A stretch of 64,000 bases of DNA from Streptomyces sp. cf386. Its GTDB lineage: Bacteria; Actinomycetota; Actinomycetes; Streptomycetales; Streptomycetaceae. The position numbers and the translations under genes were made by a program. Positions 31,723 through 40,520 of this stretch are shown piece after piece. Under the pieces are notes generated by a model. It was not told the DNA's origin, ran no database searches, and worked only from the letters and a program-made list of their open reading frames with translations. The stretch spans positions 62,001 to 126,000 of the forward strand of contig NZ_FNHV01000024.1 of the NCBI RefSeq assembly GCF_900103585.1, read 5' to 3'. Numbering within the stretch: position 1 is the stretch's first letter; each line of letters begins with the position of its first letter.

Positions 31723-33891
31723 TTAGTCCGCCGACGGCACCTGCGGTTTGAGTAGGACCGGGAGGCGGGTTGTGCGGGTCTTTGCCGGGATTTCTGTGAC
31801 CGCTCGGGGGAGGGCCTGTTCTGCGCCGTGGACCACTGAGAGGTGGCGGTCGGCGCGGCTGAAGGCTGTGTAGACCCAGGGGCGGGTGAGGGTCTGGGCC
31901 GCGTCGCCGGGGAGGACGACGACGACCGCCGGCCATCGGGCGCCCACCGCCTGGTGTGCGGTCAGGGCCCAGCCGTGGCGTACGGACTGGTCCACCCGCT
32001 CCTTCGGTACGACCACGGTCTCGCCCGCGCAGGACAGGTGCAGTCCCTCGGCGTCGGCCGTCACCACCTGGCCCGGCACCGTACGGCCCGGTGCGGGGGA
32101 GTAGGCGACGCGGTCACCGGGGTCGAAGCCGCCGAAGCGGCCGAGGCCGGGGTTGAGCCGCTCCTTGAGCGCGGCGTTGAGGGCGCGGGTGCCGGCCGCT
32201 CCGCCGTGGCCCGGCGTGATCACCTGGGTCTGCTCGGTGGGGACACCGATCGCGCGCGGCACCGAGTCCGCGACGAGCTGCACGGTGCGGTGCACGGCCT
32301 CGCCCGCGTCCCGCACGGGCACGATCACGACCTCCTTGCCGGGGGCCTCGACCTGGTTCAGCTCGCCGATGCCGACACCGGACACCAGCTCGCCCAGCGG
32401 CCCGGGATCCGGTCGGCGCGAGGCGAGCTGCGGGCAGATCCGCGCCGCCAGCAGATCGGCGAACACCCGCCCGGGCCCCGCCGACCAGAGCACCGCCGGA
32501 TCCCCGGCCAGCACCAGCCGGGCCCCGTCCGGCAGCGACTCCGTGAGCAGCGCCGCCGTCTCGACGTCCAACTGCGGCGCGTCGAGCACGACGAGCAGAT
32601 CGAGGTCGAGCGCACCCTCCACGTCCCGACCGGGCCCTTCGGTGCCGGAGAGCAGACCGGCCACGGTGACGACGCCGGGCACCTCGGGCTGGTCGCCCTC
32701 GCTCAGCAGCGCCGAGAAGCGCGCCCGCCCCAGCGGGCTGTGGGTGGCCGCCCAGGCCCGCAGGCCGAGCGTCCGGGCCGTGTGCAGCAGTGCCGCCGGT
32801 TCGGCCAAGGACGCCTCGCCGCCGGTGTGGAGGACCAGGCCGTGTGCCGAGACCGCGCGGATCAGGTCGACGGCGGAGCCCGCGGCGGTCGCCGCCCGCT
32901 CCCACTCCTCGGCCGAACCGTCCTGCTTGGGCGCTGAGTTGATCAGGCGGGCCAGTCCGTCGGCGAGGCTCTCCTCCGCGAGGGCGTACCGCTCCAGGCC
33001 GACGAGGACACGGACCGGCCGTTCCTCGTCCTCCCCCTCGTCGTCGTCCCGCCTGAGCGGGGTGCCGGGCTCGTCCAGAGCGTCCTGGAAGGCGAGGGCC
33101 TCGCCCTCGGCCAGGGTGTGCTGTACGGCCGTATCGGCGTCCGGCACACCCCGCTGGACCAGGGCCGCGGTGAGCGTCGGCATCTCCAGGGCCGTGTGCC
33201 CGGCCAGGGCCGCCTGTTCCAGCAGCCAGACGGTGACCGCCCGGCCGCGCCGCTCGTCGTCCGGTCCGCACTCCGCTCCGAGCAGGGCCCGCGCGAACCC
33301 GTCGGCCTGCTCCGGCCGCACGCCGCCGACGCGCAGCAACTGCCAGGGGTCCGCCCGCAACTGGTCCTCCGCACCCTCGCCGAGCGCTGCAGCGACCTGC
33401 GGGGCGAGGGCCTCCGGTGCGCCGCCCTCGGACAGCACACGTCGTACGGACTCGACGGTCTCCGGTGCGGGGGCGGCGGGCGCGTCGGCCGTCACCACGG
33501 GCTGTGGCCGGGATACCGGCTCTGGGGCGGGGCGGCGAGGCTGCCCCGGCTCGCTGAAGACGGTGGCAGCGGGCTTCGTGCCGCTCTCCACGGCTCGTAC
33601 GGCCGCGAGCAGATCGGCGGCCTTCCCGCTGAGCTTGCCCCCGCTGCTGATCGGCCCGTCCTTCTCCGCCTTCCGCCGCGCGATGCGCTCCCGCTCGATC
33701 CGCTGAGCGGCGAGCTCCGCTTCGGCCTCGGACGGGGACGCGGTTTTGCCGTCGCCGCCCTCGGCGTCCCGGCTCTCCGTCTCGCCCTCGGCGGCCAGCG
33801 CACCCCCGTCCCCGGGCGCTCCGCCCTCCGGCGTGGCCCCCGGCGTCCCCGGCTCGGTTTCCTCCGTGGTCTCCGGCGGCTCCGTGCTCAC
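31723..33891 (-). CDS. RecD2-like helix-hairpin-helix protein with lost ATPase motifs
   Basis: A 722-residue protein. The first 90 residues are disordered and acidic with Glu/Gly/Thr. A helix-hairpin-helix region (about 155-205, LRVGGVRPEQADGFARALLG) and a helicase-like body in RecD2 order follow. Where RecD2 has the Walker A GGPGTGKTT this protein has HTGGEASLAEPAALL, without lysine. The Walker B region reads LLVVLDAPQLD instead of VDEAS, and GDPAVLWSAGPG replaces GDxDQLPSVGPG. The C-terminal UvrD-like motif is TAHQAVGARWP. It is probably catalytically inert, perhaps DNA-binding or regulatory. It overlaps the aldo/keto reductase start by four bases. Confidence 0.75.
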   Translation of the reverse strand: MSTEPPETTEETEPGTPGATPEGGAPGDGGALAAEGETESRDAEGGDGKTASPSEAEAELAAQRIERERIARRKAEKDGPISSGGKLSGKAADLLAAVRAVESGTKPAATVFSEPGQPRRPAPEPVSRPQPVVTADAPAAPAPETVESVRRVLSEGGAPEALAPQVAAALGEGAEDQLRADPWQLLRVGGVRPEQADGFARALLGAECGPDDERRGRAVTVWLLEQAALAGHTALEMPTLTAALVQRGVPDADTAVQHTLAEGEALAFQDALDEPGTPLRRDDDEGEDEERPVRVLVGLERYALAEESLADGLARLINSAPKQDGSAEEWERAATAAGSAVDLIRAVSAHGLVLHTGGEASLAEPAALLHTARTLGLRAWAATHSPLGRARFSALLSEGDQPEVPGVVTVAGLLSGTEGPGRDVEGALDLDLLVVLDAPQLDVETAALLTESLPDGARLVLAGDPAVLWSAGPGRVFADLLAARICPQLASRRPDPGPLGELVSGVGIGELNQVEAPGKEVVIVPVRDAGEAVHRTVQLVADSVPRAIGVPTEQTQVITPGHGGAAGTRALNAALKERLNPGLGRFGGFDPGDRVAYSPAPGRTVPGQVVTADAEGLHLSCAGETVVVPKERVDQSVRHGWALTAHQAVGARWPAVVVVLPGDAAQTLTRPWVYTAFSRADRHLSVVHGAEQALPRAVTEIPAKTRTTRLPVLLKPQVPSAD

Positions 33892-34871
33892 AGCGTGCTC
33901 CAGTCGTGATCGGGATAGCGGTGCACGGGCGCTGACACGTCGTCGAGCGCCCGGCAGATCTCGTCAGGAAGACTAAGGGCCTCCACTGACAATGCCGCCG
34001 TGAGCTGCTGTGCGTTGCGTGCGCCTATGACCGGTGCGGCCACGCCGGGCCGGTCGCGGACCCAGGCGAGGGCGACCTGGAGCGGGGTCACGGCCAGCCC
34101 GTCGGCCGCCGTCTGCACGGCGTCCACGATGCGGCTCGCCGTGTCGTCGAGGTACGGCGCGACGAAGGGCGCGAGGTGTTCGGAGGCGCCGCGTGAGTCC
34201 GGTGGCGTCGCGCCCCGGTACTTGCCGGTCAGCACGCCCCTGCCGAGCGGTGAGGAGGGCAGCAGGCCGATGCCCAGGTCCAGCGCGGCGGGAAGCACCT
34301 CGCGCTCGACGCCCCGCTGCAGCAGTGAGTACTCCAGCTGTGTGCTGGCCAGCCGGGTCCGTATGCCCGATGCCGCGAGCTGCCACGTCGCCGCCTTGGC
34401 GAGCTGCCAGCCGCAGAAGTTGGAGACGCCCGCATAGCGGGCGCGTCCGCTGCTGACCGCCAGGTCGAGGGCCTGAAGCGTCTCCTCCAGCGGGGTGTAC
34501 GGGTCGTAGGCGTGGATGTGCCAGACGTCGACGTAGTCCGTGCCGAGCCGGGCCAGCGAGGCGTCCAGAGCGGAGAGCAGATGGCCGCGCGAGCCGTCGA
34601 AGCGGCGGTCCGGGTCGGGCACGCTGCCCGCCTTCGTCGAGATGACCAGGTCCCGGCGCGGGACCAGCCCTTCTATGAGCCGGCCGAGCAGATACTCGGC
34701 CCCCCCGTCGCCGTACACGTCGGCCGTGTCGACGAGGGTGCCGCCCGCCTCCCAGAACGTCTTCAGGAGGTCCGCGGCGTCGTGCTCGTCGGTGTCCCTT
34801 CCCCAGGTGAGGGTGCCGAGCCCGATCCGGGACACGCGCAGGCCGGTGCGGCCGAGATGCCTCTGCTCCAT
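33888..34871 (-). CDS. Aldo/keto reductase
   Basis: A 327-residue NADPH-dependent AKR. The catalytic tetrad is visible: Asp in TLVDTADVYG, Tyr four residues on, Lys in VISTKAGS and His in DVWHIHAYD. The C-terminus IGARNAQQLTAAL binds the cofactor phosphate. It is cytosolic and reduces aldehydes or ketones of unknown identity. Its stop overlaps the ATG of the RecD2-like gene, so both are on one transcript. It is divergent from the LLM gene. Confidence 0.9.
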   Translation of the reverse strand: MEQRHLGRTGLRVSRIGLGTLTWGRDTDEHDAADLLKTFWEAGGTLVDTADVYGDGGAEYLLGRLIEGLVPRRDLVISTKAGSVPDPDRRFDGSRGHLLSALDASLARLGTDYVDVWHIHAYDPYTPLEETLQALDLAVSSGRARYAGVSNFCGWQLAKAATWQLAASGIRTRLASTQLEYSLLQRGVEREVLPAALDLGIGLLPSSPLGRGVLTGKYRGATPPDSRGASEHLAPFVAPYLDDTASRIVDAVQTAADGLAVTPLQVALAWVRDRPGVAAPVIGARNAQQLTAALSVEALSLPDEICRALDDVSAPVHRYPDHDWSTL

Positions 34872-35031
34872 GAACGCCGAGATTACTGGCCAGAACCTGC
34901 CGTGTGGGGGCCTGTGGATGACCAGTTTCCAGGACGGTCACCGGTGATGCCGGCGGCCGGAAGCGCGACGCCCGCCACATCGGCCTCCCCGCGGGAGGTC
35001 CCCCGCGCTAAGGTCGGCCCCACAAGGGACG

Positions 35032-35045
35032 TTACTGATCGGTAA
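35032..35045. promoter_or_regulatory. TetR-type palindrome before the LLM oxidoreductase
   Basis: TTACTGATCGGTAA is a dyad with two mismatches, immediately before the ribosome site of the 35058 gene. It resembles TetR-type sites of lipid genes. No regulator gene is adjacent, so the controlling protein must be elsewhere. Confidence 0.45.
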
Positions 35046-35057
35046 GGGGAATCGGCC

Positions 35058-36113
35058 ATGCAGCTCGGGATCAACCTCGGCTACTGGGGTGCCGGAATGG
35101 ACGCGGACAACCTCGCCGTCGCGCAGGAGGCCGACCGGCTGGGATACGCGGTGTGCTGGGCCGCCGAGGCGTACGGCTCGGACGCGGCCACCGTGCTCTC
35201 CTGGGTCGCCGCCCAGACCGAGCGCATCGACGTCGGCTCCGCCATCTTCCAGATCCCGGCCCGCCAGCCGGCGATGACCGCGATGACGGCCGCGACCCTG
35301 GACTCGCTGTCCGGCGGTCGCTTCCGGCTCGGCCTCGGCGTCTCCGGGCCGCAGGTCTCCGAGGGCTGGTACGGCGTCAAGTTCGACAAGCCGCTGGCAC
35401 GCACGCGTGAGTACGTCGAGATCGTACGCAAGGCCATGACGCGCGAGCGGCTGTCGTACGAGGGACAGCACTGGACGCTGCCCCTGCCCGGCGGCCCCGG
35501 CAAGCCGATCAAGCTGACCGTGCACCCGGAGCGCGAGCACATCCCGCTGTACATCGCCGCCATCGGGCCGAAGAACCTGGAGCAGACCGGCGAGATCGCC
35601 GACGGTGCCCTCGTGATCTTCCCCTCCGCCGAGCACCTGGAGGAGACCACGATCCGGCACCTGCGCGCGGGGCGAGAGAAGGCCGGCAAGACCCTCGACG
35701 GGTTCGACGTCTGCCCGACGCTTCCGCTGGCCGTGGGCGAGGACAAGGACGTGACGACGCTCGCCGACACCTTCCGTCCCTACACCGCGCTGTACGTCGG
35801 CGGCATGGGCAGCGCCAAGCAGAACTTCTACAACCAGCTGGCGCAGCGCATGGGGTTCGAGGCCGCGGCAGCCGAGGTCCAGGAGAAGTACCTGTCCGGC
35901 GACAAGCAAGGAGCCGCGGCCGCCATCCCGCACGAGCTCATCGACCAGACGACGCTGCTGGGCTCCGTGGACCGCATCGCCGACCGGATGAAGGAGTACG
36001 CGGCGGCCGGAGTCACCACCCTCAGCCTCGCCCCCGCGGGCTTCACGCTCGACGAGCGGCTCGCCTCGCTCCGGGCCGGCACCGAGGCCCTGGAGCGCGC
36101 CGGACTGGCGTAG
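35058..36113 (+). CDS. LLM-class F420-dependent oxidoreductase (Rv3520c-like)
   Basis: A 351-residue TIM-barrel flavin/F420-type oxidoreductase. Typical blocks are MQLGINLGYWGAGMD at the N-terminus, IFQIPARQPAMTAMTAATLD, SGGRFRLGLGVSGPQVSEGW and IPLYIAAIGPKNLEQTGEIADG. The match to the Rv3520c group of the superfamily is from recall of these blocks. GGGGA lies before the ATG. It is divergent from the aldo/keto reductase. Substrate unknown. Confidence 0.88.
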   Translation: MQLGINLGYWGAGMDADNLAVAQEADRLGYAVCWAAEAYGSDAATVLSWVAAQTERIDVGSAIFQIPARQPAMTAMTAATLDSLSGGRFRLGLGVSGPQVSEGWYGVKFDKPLARTREYVEIVRKAMTRERLSYEGQHWTLPLPGGPGKPIKLTVHPEREHIPLYIAAIGPKNLEQTGEIADGALVIFPSAEHLEETTIRHLRAGREKAGKTLDGFDVCPTLPLAVGEDKDVTTLADTFRPYTALYVGGMGSAKQNFYNQLAQRMGFEAAAAEVQEKYLSGDKQGAAAAIPHELIDQTTLLGSVDRIADRMKEYAAAGVTTLSLAPAGFTLDERLASLRAGTEALERAGLA

Positions 36114-36141
36114 CACGGGGGGCGGTTCACGGAAGTTCCTG

Positions 36142-36182
36142 CGGCCGTGGTGGGGGCTCGGGGGTCTTCCCCGCCACGGCCG
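36142..36182. terminator. Hairpin after the LLM gene
   Basis: CGGCCGTGGTGGGG pairs with CCCCGCCACGGCCG, one G-T wobble, starting 28 bases after the stop at 36113. The remaining 190 bases to the next gene are the leader of the ferritin-like gene, with short repeats of TCCTGCG/GCGGAGT but no further gene. Confidence 0.75.
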
Positions 36183-36371
36183 TCATACAGAACAACGCGC
36201 GCGTGCCCGCGCGGTTACGCCCCCGTCGTGACCCCGATGGTCATTCTTTTGGCGGAGTTGTCCGACACAACTGTTGCAGCACCTCTCTCAGCGCATTTGA
36301 CTCGTTCTTTGCGGAATCCTGCGGAGTCCAGCGGAGTGCGTAGTCCTGCGTCCTGCAGAGAGGTGCCAACG

Positions 36372-37160
36372 ATGCTTTCGGCCAAGAGTCTGTTCCAGGA
36401 GATTCTCGACAACGACGAGTCCTTCCGCCTGTTCTGCTCGATCGCGGCCAGCGGCGAGTCCCAGGGCGGCTGGGAGAACGCCCGCATCGCCGCGCTGGTC
36501 CCGGAGAGCCAACGCGCTCTCGCACCCAAGATCACCCGGCACGGCGCGGACGAGGACAAGCACGGGCGGATCTTCAACGCCCTGCTGAAGAAGCGCGGTC
36601 TCGAACCCGTCCCCGTTCCGCCCGAGACCGACTACACGATGCTGCTGGAGAACCACGGCATCGGCCTCGCCCATGACAAGCTCAAGAGCGACGAGCAGCT
36701 CACCGTCCAGGACATCGTCACCTACCTGTCGCACAGCCGGGTCACCGAACAGCGCGCCGCGGAGCAGATGGAGCTGCTGCGCAAGCACTTCGCCGACCAC
36801 CCCGAGCTCGGCCGCGCCGTCAAGATGATCTCCAACGACGAGGACAACCACCTCGCCTACTGCCACGAGGAACTCCTGCGCTTCGCGGCCCAGGGGCACG
36901 GCCGGGCCATCCAGCGGACGCTGCGCGAGTGCGCGCTCGCCGAGATCCGGATCTACCGGGACGTCAGCCTCGCGGTCATGGACCACATGGGCCGCATTCT
37001 CGGCTGGCCCCGGCCGAAGGCCGCGGTGCTCGCCGCGGGCATCCACGCCGTGTACGCCTGGGAGCGGTTCGCGGGCTGGCGGCGCATGGTGTCCCTGAAG
37101 ATGCCGGAACGCCGCGACGCCCTGGGCGGCCCCGCCACCTCGGCGCCCGAGTTCGCCTGA
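36372..37160 (+). CDS. Ferritin-like di-iron-type protein
   Basis: A 262-residue all-helical protein. Two metal-ligand-type motifs lie in helices, ADEDKHGRIFNALL and SNDEDNHLAYCHEELL, the E-x-x-H pairs of ferritin-like di-iron carboxylate proteins. A C-terminal helix contains YAWERFAGWRRM. AGAGAGG precedes the ATG at 36372. Its leader is long (about 190 bases). No partner genes. It might be an oxygenase, peroxidase or iron store; which one cannot be seen. Confidence 0.8.
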   Translation: MLSAKSLFQEILDNDESFRLFCSIAASGESQGGWENARIAALVPESQRALAPKITRHGADEDKHGRIFNALLKKRGLEPVPVPPETDYTMLLENHGIGLAHDKLKSDEQLTVQDIVTYLSHSRVTEQRAAEQMELLRKHFADHPELGRAVKMISNDEDNHLAYCHEELLRFAAQGHGRAIQRTLRECALAEIRIYRDVSLAVMDHMGRILGWPRPKAAVLAAGIHAVYAWERFAGWRRMVSLKMPERRDALGGPATSAPEFA

Positions 37161-37191
37161 CGACTCCGCCACCGGTCCCTGCAATCGGTCC

Positions 37192-38190
37192 CTACAACCA
37201 GCCCCGGCTCTTGAACAGCCGGTACAGCAGCACCTCGACGGCGGCCATGGCCGCGATCAGCAGCGGATAGGACCAGGTCCAGCGCAGCTCCGGCATGTGC
37301 TCGAAGTTCATCCCGTAGATCCCCGCGATCATCGTGGGGATCGCGGCCATGGCCGCCCACGCGGAGATCTTCCGCACATCGTCGTTCTGCCGGACGCTCA
37401 TCTGCGCGAGATGCGCCGCGAGGATGTCGGAGACCAGTCGGTCCAGGCCCTCCACCGCCTCGTTCACGCGCGTGAGGTGGTCGCTCACATCACGGAAGAA
37501 GGGCTGCGCCTTCTCGTGCACGAAGGGCACACGCACCCCGAACAGGCCCGTGCCCGCGAGCCGGGTCAGCGGTTGCGCCAGCGGGCCGGTGGCCCTTCGG
37601 AACTCCAGGATCTGCCGCTTGAAGGCGTAGATACGGGACGCCGTGTGCCGGGAGCTGCCGCCGGTCGGCGAGAACACCTCCGCCTCCAGCTCCTCCAGGT
37701 CGGTGCCCAGTTCGTCGGCCACGTCCACGTAGTGGTCGACCACGGCGTCGGCGATCGTGTACAGCACCGCCGTGGGGCCGTGCCGGAGCATCTCGGGCTC
37801 ATGCTCCAGCCGGCGCCGCACCGCCCCCAGCGGCGCCTCCTCGCCGTGCCGTACGGTCACCACGAACGAGTCGCCGACGAAGACCATGACCTCGCCGGAG
37901 GAGACGATGTCGCTCTTCGGCTCGTATCCGACCGGCTTGAGGACCATGAAGAGCGAGTCGTCGTACACCTCCAGCTTGGGCCGTTGATGCGCCTTCAGGG
38001 CATCCTCCACGGCCAGCGGGTGCAGTCCGAACTCCTGGGTGACCCGGTCGAACTCCTTCTCCGTGGGCTCGTACAGGCCGATCCAGACGAACGCGTCGTC
38101 CTGGAGACGGCACAGATCCAGGGCGTCGGAGAAGTCGTCGGGCCCCTCGGTCCGCCGCCCGTCCCGGTAGATGCCGCAGTCGACGATCAC
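37192..38190 (-). CDS. corA: CorA-type magnesium/cobalt channel
   Basis: A 332-residue CorA-family protein. A large cytoplasmic N-terminal funnel is followed by a helical region and two C-terminal membrane helices, the first ending with the selectivity motif YGMNFEHMPE. The GTG at 38190 (VIVDCGIYRDGRR) is preferred; an earlier start would add 12 Gly/Arg-rich residues. It is divergent from the phosphatase gene and ends 32 bases from the ferritin-like gene, convergently. Confidence 0.92.
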   Translation of the reverse strand: MIVDCGIYRDGRRTEGPDDFSDALDLCRLQDDAFVWIGLYEPTEKEFDRVTQEFGLHPLAVEDALKAHQRPKLEVYDDSLFMVLKPVGYEPKSDIVSSGEVMVFVGDSFVVTVRHGEEAPLGAVRRRLEHEPEMLRHGPTAVLYTIADAVVDHYVDVADELGTDLEELEAEVFSPTGGSSRHTASRIYAFKRQILEFRRATGPLAQPLTRLAGTGLFGVRVPFVHEKAQPFFRDVSDHLTRVNEAVEGLDRLVSDILAAHLAQMSVRQNDDVRKISAWAAMAAIPTMIAGIYGMNFEHMPELRWTWSYPLLIAAMAAVEVLLYRLFKSRGWL

Positions 38191-38252
38191 GGAGCGTATT
38201 CTCCCGCCGCCCGGCCCCGAGCGCACCCCGTCGTGCGCCTACGCTGGGCCGC

Positions 38253-38939
38253 ATGCCCACGCTGATCCTGGTCCGGCACGGACGTTCCACCGCCAACACC
38301 GAGGGACTGCTCGCCGGGTGGACGCCCGGCGTCGCCCTCGACGAGCGCGGGGCCGCACAGGCCGCCGCACTGCCCGGCCGGCTCGCCGGGCTGCCGATCT
38401 CCGAGGTCGTCGCGAGCCCCTTGCAGCGCTGTCAGGAGACGATCCGGCCGCTGCTCGCCGCCCGGCCCGCACTCACCGCGCACACCGACGAGCGGATCGG
38501 GGAGTGCCACTACGGCGACTGGTCCGGCCGCAAGCTCGCCGAGCTGGGGGACGAGCCGCTGATGGAGGTCGTCCAGGCCCATCCGTCGGCCGCCGCGTTC
38601 CCCGGCGGTGAGTCGATGCGGGCCATGCAGACCCGGGCCGCCGAGGCCGTACGCGAATGGAACGCGCGCGTGGAGCGCGATCACGGCGCGGACGCCGTGT
38701 ACCTGATGTGCTCGCACGGTGACATCATCAAGTCCCTCGTGGCGGACGCACTGGGTCTTCATCTCGACCTCTTCCAGAGGATTTCCGTAGAACCGTGTTC
38801 CATCACCGCGATCCGCTACACACGCCTGAGGCCGTTTCTCGTACGCCTCGGGGACACCGGTGATTTCGCGTCCCTCGCCCCGCGCGAGGAGCCGCCGGCC
38901 GGCGATGCGACGGTCGGCGGCGGCGCGGGCGCACCGTGA
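38253..38939 (+). CDS. Histidine phosphatase family protein (MSMEG_4193 type)
   Basis: A 228-residue phosphoglycerate-mutase-fold protein. The phosphohistidine motif is LVRHGRST at residues 6-13, and the second catalytic histidine is in MCSHGDIIKS. A Gly/Ala-rich tail follows. This gene, DUF3090, an SCO1664-type kinase and mshC form a series that recurs across actinobacteria (Rv2135c-Rv2130c in M. tuberculosis, from recall). The substrate and the link to mycothiol are unknown. Confidence 0.87.
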   Translation: MPTLILVRHGRSTANTEGLLAGWTPGVALDERGAAQAAALPGRLAGLPISEVVASPLQRCQETIRPLLAARPALTAHTDERIGECHYGDWSGRKLAELGDEPLMEVVQAHPSAAAFPGGESMRAMQTRAAEAVREWNARVERDHGADAVYLMCSHGDIIKSLVADALGLHLDLFQRISVEPCSITAIRYTRLRPFLVRLGDTGDFASLAPREEPPAGDATVGGGAGAP

Positions 38940-39035
38940 TCGTCGAGCGCAGTAGGGTGAAGCGGTCGAAGTAGCGCCGCCACCACGATTTCGCTGTCGA
39001 TTTCGCCGTACTCACGATTCCAATGGAGACAGGAC

Positions 39036-39626
39036 GTGTCCCGTCAGGTGTTCCTCTACGACCCCCCGGAACGTTTCGTGGCCGGTACGGTCGGACTGCC
39101 CGGACGCCGTACGTTCTTCCTCCAGGCCACCGCAGGCTCCCGGGTGACCAGCGTGGCCCTGGAGAAGACCCAGGTCGCCGCCCTCGCCGAGCGCATGGAC
39201 GAACTGCTCGACGAGGTGGTCCGGCGCAGTGGCGGCAGCGCTGCCGTCCCCGCCGTGGCGCCCACCGAGATCGCCGACACCGAACCGCTGGACACCCCCA
39301 TCGAGGAGGAGTTCCGCGTCGGCACCATGGCCCTCGCCTGGGACGGTGACGAGCAGCGCATGATCGTCGAGGCGCAGGCCCTCGTGGAGCTCGACGCGGA
39401 CTCCGAGGAGGACCTCGCCGAGGCCGAGGAGCGGCTGCTGCAGGACGAGGAGAACGGCCCCCCGATGCTGCGGGTCCGGCTCACCGGCGCGCAGGCGAGG
39501 GCCTTCGCCAAGCGCGCCCTGGACGTCGTCAACGCGGGGCGGCCGCCGTGTCCGCTGTGCAGCCTCCCGCTCGACCCGGAAGGACATGTATGTCCGCGCC
39601 AGAACGGATACCGCCGCGGAGCGTGA
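39036..39626 (+). CDS. DUF3090 protein with C-terminal zinc-ribbon cysteines
   Basis: A 196-residue protein starting with GTG at 39036 (SRQVFLYDPPERFVAGTVG). The middle is a beta fold with a helical segment EKTQVAALAERMDELLDE and an acidic stretch. The end CPLCSLPLDPEGHVCPRQNG has three cysteines and a histidine placed for zinc. Family DUF3090 is conserved in actinobacteria beside histidine phosphatase and SCO1664-type genes. Function unknown. Its end overlaps the next gene by 37 bases. Confidence 0.88.
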   Translation: MSRQVFLYDPPERFVAGTVGLPGRRTFFLQATAGSRVTSVALEKTQVAALAERMDELLDEVVRRSGGSAAVPAVAPTEIADTEPLDTPIEEEFRVGTMALAWDGDEQRMIVEAQALVELDADSEEDLAEAEERLLQDEENGPPMLRVRLTGAQARAFAKRALDVVNAGRPPCPLCSLPLDPEGHVCPRQNGYRRGA

Positions 39627-40408
39627 CCTCGGTGGAGCTGCTCGCCGAGGGCGAGCTGACCGTGCGCGGCCGCATCCGTGAGGCGTCCAACGCCGTCCTC
39701 TTCTGCACGGTCGCGTACGAGGGGCAGGAGGCGTCCTGCGTGTACAAGCCGGTCGCCGGTGAGCGCCCGCTGTGGGACTTTCCCGACGGGACGCTCGCGC
39801 AGCGCGAGGTCGCGGCGTACGAGGTCTCCGAGGTGACCGGCTGGGGGCTCGTGCCGCCGACCGTGCTGCGGGACGGGCCGTACGGCGAGGGCATGGTCCA
39901 GCTGTGGATCGAGGCGACGCCGGAGGCCGAGCTGCTCGCCCTGGTGGACGGCGAGGAGCCCGAGCCCGGCTGGAAGGCGATCGGTCTCGCCGAGGTCGGC
40001 GAGGGGAAGACCGCGCTGCTGGTGCACGCCGACGACGAGCGGCTGCGGCGGCTCGCCGTCCTGGACGCGGTGATCAACAACGCCGACCGCAAGGGCGGGC
40101 ACCTGCTGCCCGCCGAGGCCGGACGGTTGTACGGCATCGACCACGGCGTCACCTTCAACGTCGAGAACAAGCTCCGGACGTTGCTGTGGGGCTGGGCGGG
40201 GGAGCCGCTGACGGCGGAGGCGGTCGAGGCGCTCGGCGCCCTGCGGGAAGGGCTCAAGGAGGGCGGTGAGCTCGCCGTACGCCTGGCCGGACTGATCACC
40301 GCCACGGAGGTGGCGGCCACGCGCGCGCGTGTCGAGGCACTGCTGGCGTCCGGGAAGCATCCGGAACCGAGCGGGGAGTGGCCCGCCATTCCCTGGCCGC
40401 CCGTCTAG
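39590..40408 (+). CDS. SCO1664-family protein (PI3/PI4-kinase-like fold)
   Basis: A 272-residue protein. The ATG at 39590 has GGAAGGA and lies inside the DUF3090 gene. Motifs include VYKPVAGERPLWDFP (nucleotide-binding lysine), LDAVINNADRKGGHLL and YGIDHGVTFNVE, which correspond to catalytic Asp-Asn and DxG-like elements of the PI3/PI4 kinase-like family. Biochemical role unknown. It is translationally coupled to DUF3090 and precedes mshC. Confidence 0.87.
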   Translation: MSAPERIPPRSVTSVELLAEGELTVRGRIREASNAVLFCTVAYEGQEASCVYKPVAGERPLWDFPDGTLAQREVAAYEVSEVTGWGLVPPTVLRDGPYGEGMVQLWIEATPEAELLALVDGEEPEPGWKAIGLAEVGEGKTALLVHADDERLRRLAVLDAVINNADRKGGHLLPAEAGRLYGIDHGVTFNVENKLRTLLWGWAGEPLTAEAVEALGALREGLKEGGELAVRLAGLITATEVAATRARVEALLASGKHPEPSGEWPAIPWPPV

Positions 40409-40520
40409 CGGCGCCCTGACGTCCCGCAGCACAATGGCCGGTATCGCGCAAGAAGGCCTTACCGGCCATCCGGCCCGGTCCGGTTCGTGTACGGAACATC
40501 CGTCCGGTTACGCTCATGAC

